Shown piece after piece: positions 21,943 through 32,403 of a stretch of 64,000 nt of DNA. The position numbers and the translations under genes were made by a program. The DNA lies in assembly GCA_033964015.1 (NCBI GenBank), contig CM066924.1, positions 8,591,077 through 8,655,076 of the forward strand, read 5' to 3'. The DNA comes from Scolanthus callimorphus (lineage: Eukaryota > Cnidaria > Anthozoa > Actiniaria > Edwardsiidae). Each line of letters opens with the position of its first letter. Position 1 is the first letter of the stretch. Below the pieces are notes generated by a model. It had not been told where the DNA came from. It made no database searches and saw only the letters and a program-made list of their open reading frames with translations.

Positions 21943-24139
21943 CTATTCGAGATGTGCAAGAAATTTTTGAATGACAACACGCTTTCTTGCCTCGTTGGTA
22001 TTGTCAAGAAGAGTGGCCTCTAAAAAAGATAGATGTTTTTGGCCTTGTTTTGGTATTCTATGTTGAAAACGTAGTAGCAACCCATGAACAGGACAAGTGC
22101 CATTGCCATGCTCACACTTGTCCCACTCAACTTGGCCACGATTTTTCCCTCTGCTGCTATGTAGAGAGGGGCAATGTCGCTAATGTCCCCTCCACCAACA
22201 AGCCTGGGGAACACAGATTCCGCTATTGCCTTGTCAATTGATTCATTCACCTGAAAAGAATAAAACAGAAATCGGAGTGCTGCCAATCAAATTCTGAGCT
22301 TCTCTCACCATGAAAAGGTGTACAATAGTGACAAAAAAAGAGATATAGATATTTTAGTCCAAGAATATGGCATAAAAGTCTACTGATAGCAAAGCTCCAA
22401 CTTTTTTGAAAAACCTTAAATGTGCACTTCCAGAAAAAGTATCCTTACCCTCCCCACGGAGAGGAGCAGAATTTCCAAGGGATAATAATAATGACATTTC
22501 CAAGGGGCGTGTGTGGGGGATGCGGAGAGCCTTTTTTCAAAGGGGTATGTGTTTAGTGATTGATGTCTGCCACTGAGAAAATATCGTAATTACAAGAATA
22601 ATACATGGGCGCTTGGAGAGAAATGTATTTTCATTTTCAAATTTGACATCTCACTCATTCTCTGCACTCACTTGTGAGAATATCAAAATGTGAACACTCA
22701 AAGACACACTTGTGAGAATATCAAAGTGTGAACACTCAAAGACAAATTCCACATCCCCTAGCTAACGTGTATTCTCTATGTCTATTGTATGTCTATGATG
22801 TTGTCACTTACTGAGCAAAGCTTGGTTACTGCACTTTCTTGGCTCCTTTCTTTAAGAAGGGCTGGCAGTGCTACAATAGCAGCAGTATCTTCAATTTCTA
22901 CAATTGAAACTAGCAACACATGTTATGTACTGTAAATTTTATGTCCAACTGATATTCAGTAAGCTGTATATCAGCTGCATTATAACCGTTTCAACTCCTT
23001 TTGGCGTATAGTTTTGGTATGTTCTTTACTAAAATTAACAATTTTCTGTTAAGTGACAAGTGACTTCAGTATACTCAAAAAATTAAGAAAACTATCAGAA
23101 ATCAGACAGATAGCATTGCGAGTGGGCAGGGGAAAGGGGGGTAGGGGGTGAGGCGGCATAATACAGGATAGATACTCCTTCGTACTTGGCTTATGCATGT
23201 ATATTAAAATGGCTAGTGATCACTCTACAGTGCTAGATGTCATCTTGTTGCACTCTTATTGAGTTACCACGCTTCTTTGCTGGATCATCGATCACCACAT
23301 CAGCCAGTAGCCTACTTGGCCCTTCCAAATTCCAGGGAAAGGGAATATAAAATTGAACAACCCAGCTTGGTCATTTGTTTGAGGACTTGTCTGATAATGT
23401 CGAGGACTTGTACATGTACACACATCAGGTGCTTAAGTCCCTGAAATTATGAGATTATTCAGGAATTTTCTTAGGCACCAGCAGACAAGAAGTGCAGAAA
23501 AACTGGTCAGCTGAAACATAGCTTTTGGGCGTCAAGTGTCATCAAGCTTGAAAATAGAAGCAAAATATTTGGTCGCCTGCTGGTGTCTAAGTTGAAATTT
23601 GTAGTAACGATTTGTGGTCCAGGTGACTAACCACCTGGTCTCAATTTCCAGCCCTGGCTATTTTGTTTTTGTTTCATCTAGATAATTTTAGGTTAGATTC
23701 GTTAGCCCAATGTGTAAAGACCTCAGTTGTTTTAACCAGCCTTCCAAAATTGTAACTCTAAATATAGATCAAACTACTGCTACATTAATTGTTATCTCAT
23801 GATCAGGTGCAAAGCTGGGTACTCAGCAAGGACACCCTCAATAGATGTTGAGAGACCTGTCAATATATTCCTCCGTCTTTGCCTGTATGTGGCATCCATC
23901 AGCATTTTCAGCAAGCTTGCATTCCTGTTACCTGGCTTTTGCATTTCTTGCTTCATTTTCTTGATGTGTTCTGTCAAGGTTGTTTCTGTTTCCCCATCAA
24001 CCTCCGGCACGGTCTCTTTGGTCTTCCTTTTTTTGCACTGAGGTGCTTCATTACTCTTAGTTGTTCCTGCCTGTTTTGGTTCAGGTTTCTTGCGACGAAT
24101 AGTGTTGAAGCGGAAATTCGTCCCTTTAACCCGTGAATC
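21943..24139 (-). pseudogene. Three exons of an uncharacterised gene, last exon frameshifted
   Basis: Exon 22812-22897 (acceptor TTGTAG, EDTAAIVALPALLKERSQES) and exon 22250-21943 (acceptor TTTCAG, VNESIDKAIAESVFPRL...MAMALVLFMGCYYVFNIEYQ) join in phase across a GTAAGT donor. An upstream exon, 24139-23792 (acceptor CCCCAG), is basic then has HIKKMKQEMQKPGNRNASLL and RRRNILTG...EYPAL. The order 'charged linker, YxxRR.xIL, YPAL, LP.LL.ER, ALxLFMGxxYVFNIEYP' matches the C-terminal half of a large family of uncharacterised fish and cnidarian proteins, recalled from memory. In the last exon a run of six T (22018-22029) leads to an early stop; one more base would extend it to 21943. The donor of the first exon is not clear. 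Confidence 0.45.
22671..22746. repeat. 38-bp direct repeat, two copies
   Basis: ACTTGTGAGAATATCAAAAT then GTGAACACTCAAAGACA, twice in tandem with one base change, in the intron between the two 3' exons of the gene at 21943-24139. Confidence 0.85.
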
Positions 24140-24167
24140 CTGGGGAAAGGAGACATGTTTTAGAACA

Positions 24168-24971
24168 TCTATATATTAATACCGTAAGAGAAATCGTGTC
24201 CGCACTCACTCCGCTTAGCCCTGAAGCCTTGCCGCCAAAAGAAGTTCGCAAACCTGAAAAGAAGCTGGAAATCTGGACCGTGGGCGTGTTTTTGTTGGAA
24301 AAGATTCACCCTGGGCAAAGTTCTAATTCAAGCGATTTCTTAAGCGAGGGACAAAGCCGCCATCGCCGCCATGTTGAAAATCTCCCACAGAAACTAAAAA
24401 AGAACTCGGTTCGCGCAGCCGAAAGCACCAAAGACATTGAAACCTAAATGGTTCTCTTACAGATTACATACAGGAATGTGCAGGGATAATTCTAACTTGA
24501 AAGATTTGAGCTGAGAAAAATTTTCATTCAAGTTTCAACAAACGTACACACTACCTTGCTTCCCTCGGAGCACGCGCTAAGTCATGCTAAGTCGAAATGA
24601 CACATTTAGAAAACAAAGTCCGTGAAAGTCGACATGAATAATATTCTCTAAGTATAAATCCTGACGGCTCTATCGCAAAACGAAGGACACAATCCCGAAG
24701 ATAAGGAGGAAATCCCTCCAGTGGGGCTTACTTCAGACATTTCGGCATGGAGCGAGGAGGGATCTATGTTGAGTGAAGGTTATTTGTAAATGTTTATTGT
24801 CAATAAACCATGTTTATAAAGTTTTAATAGATGGGGTGTTGGGAAGGGGAGCTCAGGGAAATGATACTCTCCCTAAAAAAAACTATGTCCGTTGTGATTT
24901 TTAACTTTTCTAAAACAATATAAGTTAACGGTAAACTAAATTTCCTTGAATTTTTCACGGGCATCAGCTAG
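24168..24971 (+). mobile_element. Non-autonomous Helitron-like element
   Basis: It begins TCTATATATTAATACCGTAA after an A and ends GAATTTTTCACGGGCATCAG then CTAG before a T, that is A|TC...CTAG|T with a CCTTGAA/TTCACGG hairpin about ten bases from the end: the Helitron hallmarks. It is 804 bp with no Rep or helicase frame. The same 5' and 3' ends recur at 51981 and 54132. It lies just upstream of the exon at 24139, probably inside an intron. Confidence 0.75.
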
Positions 24972-25470
24972 TATTATATATTTGTGCACATAAAGTTATT
25001 TAATCAGTTTACAGCCAGATCATTTTATCAAGTGATTGGTTGCTCATACAAGTAAACAGAAATGGAGCTCAATAATAATTCATGCCATTCTTTCTCCGCT
25101 GGAACAACATTTTCATAGTGTTATTGAGTTCTTATGGAATTGAGAGGAATTAATCCCCAGTGCCAGCCCTTTTATAGGTAGGCACATTTTTGGTGGAATT
25201 ATAAATTCAAACATTTTATCAACAACTTAGCTCAAATTTGGCGCAATATAATCTTTATTGTTTCAGAAATGGAAACTCTTGTGTTTAATGAGCATTTCCA
25301 GAGCTATGAAGTGATTAATCTTGTAGAAGTTAGGTTGCGGTCACACCCGTGCTACAAATGTTGTTTTAGCACCACCCAGCATGGGTTCACTTTAATCCCC
25401 TGCTAGAATTTTGTGGCAAGCGGGGCTGGTCACGCGGGGGAGGTGTTGACAGAAACGAGGTATAATCTGC
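24972..25470. other. Non-coding flank of the Harbinger element
   Basis: AT-rich to 25300, then a GC-richer segment (25330-25450) with GGTCACACCCGTGC/GGTCACGCGGGGG that could be the subterminal region of the Harbinger element. No clear inverted end was matched on the other side. Confidence 0.35.
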
Positions 25471-25534
25471 CGTGGGGTCAATACAGTACCAAAACAAAAA
25501 GCGCGCCAAAAACCCGCGCTTAAAAATAATAACA

Positions 25535-26780
25535 ATGGATACAGCGCTAATCCTAGCATTGCTCTACTTTATGCTTTTACGATTTCGGTTGATAACAAGA
25601 AGAAGAATTCTGAGCAGAAGACGACGGAGGTGGTTCTTTATCCAGCAACGACTACTTCAACTGAGGCAGAATATGTTGTCCCACGAAGGTAGAACGTTAT
25701 ATCACTGCTTTTAATGTCTCAGTTCGCGAACAATCTCCCTCGAGAACGACCATGGATGCTTCCAAGACCAATGATTGGGTTCTTTGAAATGAACTGGGAA
25801 AACAGGGCCCTTACTTCGTACTGGAAGGAACACTTTCGCATGCGAAAGGAGACCTTTATGGAACTGGTAACAGTCGTGGCACCATATATTGCCAGACAGG
25901 ACACACGGCTTCGTAGAGCCTTACCAGTCGAGAAACGGGTCGCGATTGCTTTATGGCGTTTGGCGTGTGGAACAACCTATCGCGAAATCGCAGCCAACTT
26001 TGATGTGGGAAAGTCAACTTGCGTCAAAATCACAAAAGATTTTTGTCAAGCTTTAAACCGATCCAGAGAACGATACATAAAATTTCCCACTAACATACAC
26101 GATACAGCAAGGGCCATTGCTTTGTTTCAAGATGTGTGTCGTATCAAACAAGCTATGGGTGCCATTGATGGCACACATGTCGAAATCATTGCCCCTGAGA
26201 ACCCATTATGCAGGCTGTTGTGGGGCAACACCACTTTTTTATGGACGTTGCGATCGGCTTTCCTAGAAGTATACATGACGCTAGAGTTTTGAAAGCCACC
26301 GATCTATATCAAAAAGCCCAAAATCGTGAAATATTAATACAACCAGAAATTAACGTAATTGGTACTAAAGTCAGACCACTTTTGCTAGGTGACGGGGCAT
26401 ATAAGCTGTACCCTTGGTTAATGAAACCTTGGCCAAATACAGGTCATCTAACGCCTGCTAAATTACGATTTAACCGAACACTCTTATCTGCGCGATCAAC
26501 TGTTGAACGGGCATTTGGAATTTTAAAGGGAAGGTGGAGGATTTTGCTGAAAAGACTAGACAGCCGATTCGAAAATGTTTCTGAAATTGTGTTGTCTTGC
26601 TGTATTTTGCACAATTTCTGCCAAGAAGCTGGGGAAGAGTTTAATGAAGATGAAATTTACAGGCGAATAATCGAGATTGAACGAGGTTACATGCGGGCAA
26701 GACGTCTCTACGCTGGGATTGGCCCAGTAAATGATCCGAGAGCAGAGCAAGTTCGACAAGCACTTCAAAATTCTCTATAA
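25535..26780 (+). pseudogene. PIF/Harbinger DDE transposase (HARBI1-like), deletion-frameshifted
   Basis: An N-terminal basic exon (MDTALILALLYFML, then RRRILSRRRRRWFF) precedes 25714-26292 with LTSYWKEHFRMRKETFMELV, KRVAIALWRLACGTTYREIA, KSTCVKITKDF and the first catalytic Asp in MGAIDGTHVEI. After APENP a deletion removes the conserved YFNRK-type segment and shifts frame. 26208-26780 continues MQAVVGQHHFFMDV, SIHDARV, the second Asp in LLGDGAYKLYPW, and Glu in STVERAFGILKGRWR, ending CILHNFCQE and a charged tail. The DDE triad survives, so this is a recently broken copy. The partner gene's last exon lies convergently at 26985-27209. Confidence 0.88.
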
Positions 26781-26984
26781 ATACGAATTTAATTGATGTA
26801 TATGATTCACGTACATTGATTTTTACATTATATCGCAAAAAGCAAATACTAAATTGAATAAAAATAAAAATGGTTCAGTTAATAGTTGCTTGCATCCAAT
26901 TTATACAATCATGCCCAAACGTTAGAATTACCATGACACTTGTCCAGGAGAATACATGTCCTTTGATAAAGAATCAGCTATATA

Positions 26985-27209
26985 TCAGTCCTTCTTATTG
27001 AGAATTTGAGCCATTCGTAAAAAGAACTCTTGATCCCTTCTCCTCGACTCCTCGTCTAGCTTCCTCTGTTCGAGCTCTAATTTTAAGAGCATATCCTCTG
27101 AACGCTGTTGTGCTCTTTCAAACATGACAGTTTGTTCCCGCTGCATGTGTACGATCTCTTTTGTAAGATCCAAGAAATCTTCCTGGGGCTGCTCGCTTCT
27201 TCGCTTCAT
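26985..27209 (-). pseudogene. C-terminal exon of a Harbinger Myb/SANT-like partner gene
   Basis: A 75-codon segment, [20 protein letters not shown]... to [20 protein letters not shown] and [15 protein letters not shown], is a glutamate/arginine coiled coil like the C-terminus of the Myb-like DNA-binding proteins that accompany Harbinger transposases (compare 36700-36838 in this window). The DNA-binding N-terminus is missing: the frame continues upstream directly into a CR1-like RT fragment. Confidence 0.6.
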
Positions 27210-27214
27210 AATGG

Positions 27215-28660
27215 GGGTTATGTGATCATATTTCTTAGTACGGGTTACCAGACGAGCTGCTGAGTTCTGTGCATTTTGCAGTCTAAGGATGAGGGTAGAA
27301 CTAAAGTCCCTTACGGATGACCTTACTCCATTCACCACTACACTAAGGTATGGCCGAAACCATGCAAGCACTGTACCACCTATGCCCAAACGTGAGGACA
27401 ATCTATTTAGAAGAATTTCATGCTCGACAGTGTCGAAGGCAGTGGACAGGTCAAGTAGAAGGAGAGCAACAGATTTTTGCTGTCGACTGCAGAGAGTATA
27501 TCATTTTGGACTCTAAGAAGGGCTGTCTCAGTACTGTAAAGTTCTTTGTAAGCGGACTGTAGAAGCTCTTCAAGTTGGTTGTCGGTTAAATGTAGCTTAA
27601 GTTGCTTGGCTACCGCCTTCTCAATCAATTTAGAAACAAACTTGAGGTTGGAAAGGTGTCTGAAACTGTAGTATTGGTCAGGGACAAGCGAGGTTTTCCT
27701 CAGCTTTGTCCTGTCCGTTGCCTCCTTCACCTGCGCTGGCCATACAGGCATGCTGTAGGGACAGAATAGAAAGAAGCACAGATTTTGGAGGCTTTGAGAA
27801 CAGAAGACGGGATAGCATTTAGCTCACAAGACCTAGACGCAGCCACATCAAACAAGGAGGCAACCTCTGCCATAGATAGTGTCTCGAAATTCAAAAAAAG
27901 ACATATAAGGTTGCTTTTCTATAGTTAAACACAGTTTCAGTGTAGGGCTGATTTCCTTATGTAACCGATCACGAATGGTTTCAATTTGGGTGCTAAGAAA
28001 GATAGCAAAGTATTAGCAATTTGGGAAGAGGAGGTTTCAACAGGGAAGAGACACTGCGGCTTATTATGTAAAACTGTATCAACAGTATTAAATAGTCTGT
28101 TGGTTTTTAGGATTATCAGAAATGCCGGATGAATAATAAGCAGTTTTGGCTTCTTTGAGCATGTCAATGAGAACCTTACATTGATCACTGTACATCCGCC
28201 TGTCAACACAGTGCCTTTATGCACGCCAACGACGCTCGACTCGAGTTTCCTTCGCTTTCGCTTTGCTTCCGCTATTTCCTCGGTGTACCACGGCGCTGAT
28301 AGCTTCAAAGTGACCGTGCGACAATTAACAAGTGCATGGGCGCCAAGGGTGGTCTTAAGGGTGTTTTCGTATGCCTCAATTTTTTCAGATCGTCCCTGAA
28401 AGAATCCATTTGAATTGATTTTAATTTTCGATATTTAAATTCAACTCTTGCAAGGGAAGGTTTTTGTAGATGTAGCTTGCAGTGAATGGCCGAGTGATCA
28501 GAGAGCATTTAAAATAAAGTTATTGTTATTATTATTGTTATTATCAAGGATTGAGGTGCTACTTACCAATTCATCAGCGGCCCTGGTTATCACCAAATGA
28601 AGGGTATGCCCTTTCTTGTGGGCATCAGGGGCCAAAATCTCGAAATATTTTTTTGGCGGG
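27215..28660 (-). pseudogene. CR1/L2-like non-LTR retrotransposon fragment (EN and partial RT)
   Basis: Read on the minus strand: KKYFEILAPDAHKKGHTL, VITRAADELV (28655-28570) and SDHSAIHCKLHLQKP with KYRKLKSIQMDSF (28508-28420), the C-terminal part of an APE-type endonuclease; SAPWYTEEIAEAKRKRRKLE (28300); then SNLKFVSKLIEKAVAKQL, LTDNQLEELLQSAYK and [13 protein letters not shown] (27700-27510), the RT N-terminal motifs. After a jump, [17 protein letters not shown] and [21 protein letters not shown] (27400-27215). The FADD core is deleted and there are several frameshifts. A 35-bp AATAAAGTTATTGTTATTAT-type tail at 28509-28544 splits the EN domain. Confidence 0.8.
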
Positions 28661-28922
28661 AAAGCTGAAAGAAGCAAAACTGATCAAAAATAAAATAACG
28701 ACAGTCAAATAAGAGAGATCTACAGTACAGCACACGATCAAGCAATCCGGCCTCCTTGTGTTAATAGATTAAAAGATTAAAATTAAAATCCGACAACGTT
28801 TGAAATTGTGCAACAAATCGCCAATGGTCTTGAGCTTTTCAAGTAAAGAAGGTAGTTTTTAGTTCGGGGTCGTTAAAATATAAGAAAAATCTAAAATCTG
28901 CCAAAATGAACAACTACATTAG

Positions 28923-28930
28923 ATAGAACA
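28923..28930. repeat. 8-bp target-site duplication, left (ATAGAACA)
   Basis: Identical to 43462-43469; directly abuts the inverted terminus at 28931. Eight base pairs is the standard P-superfamily duplication. Confidence 0.7.
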
Positions 28931-28966
28931 GGGAGTTGTGAGAGAATGGAGATGAAACTCGGGCAA
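28931..28966 (+). repeat. P element terminal inverted repeat, left
   Basis: Its first 30 bases, beginning GGGAGTTGTGAGAGAATGGA, are the perfect reverse complement of the end at 43432-43458; similarity continues to GGCAA. The right end carries three more bases (CAA) before its duplication. A related terminus lies at 51914. Confidence 0.85.
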
Positions 28967-29135
28967 TTAGGCGATTTTTGCACCTCAATGATCGTTTCGC
29001 CTTCGCTAATTGAATTGTGCTAAATTGAATTTCATGTTATGCAAATTCATGTTGGTCAGCTTTGTCACCTAGGCAACGAATAATAAACTCACGGCAAAGA
29101 CTGGTACGAGGGTAAAACAACATTAGAAATCAAAC

Positions 29136-30873
29136 ATGGCGGACGATGGCGATGAAGTCTTTGAGCTTTATTTGTCCGATATTTCCGATATTTCGGATTG
29201 TGAATCGGATCTGTCTGAAGAAGATTACTTTGATGATTTCGACCTAGACTTCGTGGCAGAGACAGACTCTGAAAACGAAGGGTTTGTTTGTAATGAGTGC
29301 TCGAAGGTTTTCAAGACTCAAGGATGGCTGACGCGTCACAAAAGTACTAAACATGGTCAGCAAAGTAAGTAAATAAATCGGGATTTGAAAAGATTTCGAG
29401 TTATCGTTGGTACATATAACCAGGGAGCTAACTGGGAATTATTTTTCTTCTTCAGAATCTGCAGTTTCGACCAGCCAAAGTCAAAGATCGCAGCGTTCGC
29501 GCTCGTCGATCGCATACGCCAACGGCAAGACATTCATTTCGGTTTTCGGTTCATTTTACAACTCCCTGATTTTACATTGCGTATTTTTGTCTTGAACCTC
29601 ATACACATGAGGTAGTTCTGAGTGAGCCTGCTTAAATCAACAGAAATTACTCGCTCTACATGGCATTTTGAACATTATAAACAGGTCCAGACTCTTGTGA
29701 GTTAATTTGCTCCAATGTAAGTTAACATGCTGGTGATGTGAATCTTGCCCTCAACATATGTAATCTTATTTCTACACAGGACGTGAAGCTAATTATAATT
29801 TAGCAGATGCTAAAAACGATTCGCCTGCCATATTGAAAGACGTATTACAGAAAGCAACAGCATATGGTCCCTTCAACCTTAAATCCAGAACCAAATCTCC
29901 ATCTGCAGGAAACAAGGCTGCCCAGACTGCACAAGCTCTATCTGAGAGCTTCAGTACTAGGACTGAGCAGTTCGCTGTTGATTCAACTTCATTGCTCTGG
30001 GTTGCAGTTATTAATGGAGACAAGTGTAAAGTCCTTTCATCTGCACATGATGAGATGACCAGAAAATTCCATGAAGTCAGATCCTCCACTGCATTCATTG
30101 GAAAGTGGGACAATCTGTTGCGAGATTTGGGACTGCCTACTGGGAATAGTATGCTTTGCCAGTTTGTATGTGATGGGTTATTTAAGGAACTATTAATCAG
30201 GCGAGAGGCATCGATCTGGAAAAGAGCCGAACAAGCCAGTGCAGTAAAGAACAGTGATCATCAAATGGACAAGCTGGAGGAAAATGCTCTTCGTTATGTT
30301 TCTGGGTACATTCCTTTGTCTATAAGACGCAAAGCCAAAAGGGATCAGTCTGTCAAGCATGCTTCACTTGTTACCTCTATTGTGGACAAGTGGGTCAAGC
30401 CAGCGGACAAGTGCAACAGTTCAACTACTTTTCTGGAGTATACATCTAAGTGGACAAAAAGTGTTGACAGAGGAGGACTGGTCCATGTGAATGGCGAATT
30501 CTATATGTTTATGCGCCGCATTGAGGAGGTTCTACGTGACTATTTCAATAATATGTAGATGTTCAGGCAAGCCTGAACATATTTCAATAATAGTTTTATG
30601 AATAATTACACTGGTGGGAATTTGAAGCAAATTATAATGTCTGAACTCTTGAGCTCCAAAAGTGTCGTGATGGCATGGGACTGGATAACAAGTAACATTC
30701 AGCATGAAAAGATCAGTTTCAAAGTTTTCAAGATGATTCTGGGACAATACACTGATTTACGTGCTAAGTCATTTGTGAGGGCATGGGTCCAAACCATGAA
30801 GCACAAGAAAACTGTTGCTGCTAACAGAGGAGAGAAAAGCCTGCGTAAAGGACTGGCGCAACGTGCACAATAG
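29136..30873 (+). CDS. C2H2-finger protein of unknown function, P-element passenger gene (one premature stop)
   Basis: Exon 1 (29136-29364) starts MADDGDEVFELYLSDISDIS, very acidic, then one C2H2 finger, CNECSKVFKTQGWLTRHKSTKH (CX2CX12HX4H), and a donor AAA|GTAAGT. Exon 2 begins after TTCTTCAG at 29457 in phase (KSAVSTSQSQRSQRSRSS). Exon 3 begins at 29780 after CTACACAG: 'EEANYNLADAKND'-like start, a conserved core LEENALRYVSGYIPLSIRRK, FLEYTSKWTKSVDRGGLVHV and FMRRIEEVL. A TAG at 30556 lies in a small insertion; the frame then resumes NLKQIIMSELLSSK...RAWVQTMKHKK and ends GEKSLRKGLAQRAQ at 30873. The ALRYVxGY and SLRKGL signatures belong to an abundant cnidarian family without known function. 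It starts 205 bp inside the element's left end, which suggests that the terminus holds its promoter. No nuclease or transposase motif was seen. Confidence 0.7.
30541..30596. repeat. Palindromic insertion in the passenger gene
   Basis: ATTTCAATAATA occurs twice around a perfect 10-bp inverted pair, ATGTTCAGGCAAGCCTGAACAT by position 30557-30578. It supplies the TAG stop that interrupts the reading frame. Confidence 0.7.
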
Positions 30874-31923
30874 TCAGTTAACTAATAATAACAATATTCT
30901 TTATAAGAAATGGTTCCATGTTTTAAGAATTAAGACTATGAGTCAAAAGATAGCGAACAAGTAGTCTGATTTGTTTTAATACAAATCAATGTCTCACAAA
31001 CAACTTTTGAACAATTTTCATATTGAACTTTGACTATGTTAAAAATGTTTCCTAGTTTTGCTTGTCGCTATCAGGTTGCTATCTGGGGCTCAATAGTCAG
31101 CAAGGTACGAGGCCAATCGAATCTTTCCATTCATAATAGCAGGAAGTTGTTGATAATAGTGAGTGGATTTATATTAATACTTGCCAGCTAATTTCCTTTA
31201 GCTCTTGTGTGTCAGTGCTCGCACAGAATATTCCATTGGAGCAAGGGAGTTGATACAATAACATCAGTTCAATAGCTGAGACACAAACATTTAGGATGTG
31301 ATAATTTATTGGATATTTTATGAAGAAAATATAGTTTACTGGTTTTGTTACATGTTAAACATTGTGAATCATCAACATTCAAACTTTATCATTTCCACAT
31401 TTTTTACCAAAATTGTTACAACCTATTTACATAATGATAGCTTGCTTCAGGCCTGTATGATTGAAACCTTCAAAACATACGAGAAGAAAATATTTTACTT
31501 TTATAAAACTATCAGAGATTTTAATTGATAAAATTATAGAATGTTTTTTAAGTCTCCCAGTCCTAAATGATTTTGTTGGATATAAGAACAGTAACCATTA
31601 TTGTATATACAAATATAAGGGATTCTCAGCACCCTTCATGCTCCTATAAAAGTGGAAAACATAATCCCATATCTTATTTACATGCTTATATCAGGGGCAT
31701 AGCCAGCATATGGGAAAGGGGTGTAGGAGTCACAACTACTCAAAATGTATGACAACCCTTACAATCTTTTTTCTCTCAAAAGTAGGGTCACATACACCCT
31801 AGAACCTATCCCTCTAGCTATGTCCCTGATTTATCACTTTTTCTGATTTGTCAATCACCTAGATTCATGTACTTTGTTACCAGCTAATAAATTGGCATAA
31901 CAACTGTTAATATCACTTATTGA
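30874..31923. other. Intergenic region between the two convergent P-element genes
   Basis: AT-rich and without a protein-like frame. Poly(A) signals for both genes would be expected here; AATAATAAC at 30883 and several AATAAA-like words occur but none can be assigned. Confidence 0.5.
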
Positions 31924-32356
31924 CTAGTCAAAGGCTAGACGGCGCTTCCTGGGCAATGGGATGCTGTCTGAGGGCTCTACTCTCTTTCTTCTCTGTAAGT
32001 CTCTATTTCCCCTGCAGTTCCCCTTGGCAGAAGCCATGGCACTTGAGTTGGTAACATGCAGTGCTAAGTAGTTTTGCCTGAACTGGGCATAAGTTGGGTT
32101 GTCACTGGAACCACCACACCTCCTTTGCTTTGCAAAATACTCTTCCAGTGGATCCTGGCAGAACTTTTCGCTAAGTAGATACTGGACTCAAGAAGCACCT
32201 TGCCAAGCTCTACAAATGCTTTAACTGAAATAAAATGATTTTTTTTAGATTAGAAGGGTAGCTTGCACAAAAAGGGATGTTGTGAGACCTGTTTGCTCTT
32301 CTAATAGAAGAAACTACTGGCACTCCGAATTAAACATGTTTACTCAAAAGAGAGCA

Positions 32357-32403
32357 TCTCATAAGGACGAGAGGCTTTCTCATAAGGACGAGAGGCTTTC
32401 TCA
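32357..32403. repeat. 21-bp tandem duplication inside the transposase region
   Basis: The unit ATAAGGACGAGAGGCTTTCTC occurs twice, just past a GTAAGG donor, hence in intron sequence if the model above is right. Confidence 0.8.

Noticed and set aside
28509..28544. Simple microsatellite near the CR1-like fragment considered as the 3' end of that element
   Set aside because: It lies inside the endonuclease domain, on the 5' side of the minus-strand element, so it is a separate small insertion.
29793..30113. 106-codon minus-strand frame
   Set aside because: Antisense of exon 3 of the C2H2 passenger gene.
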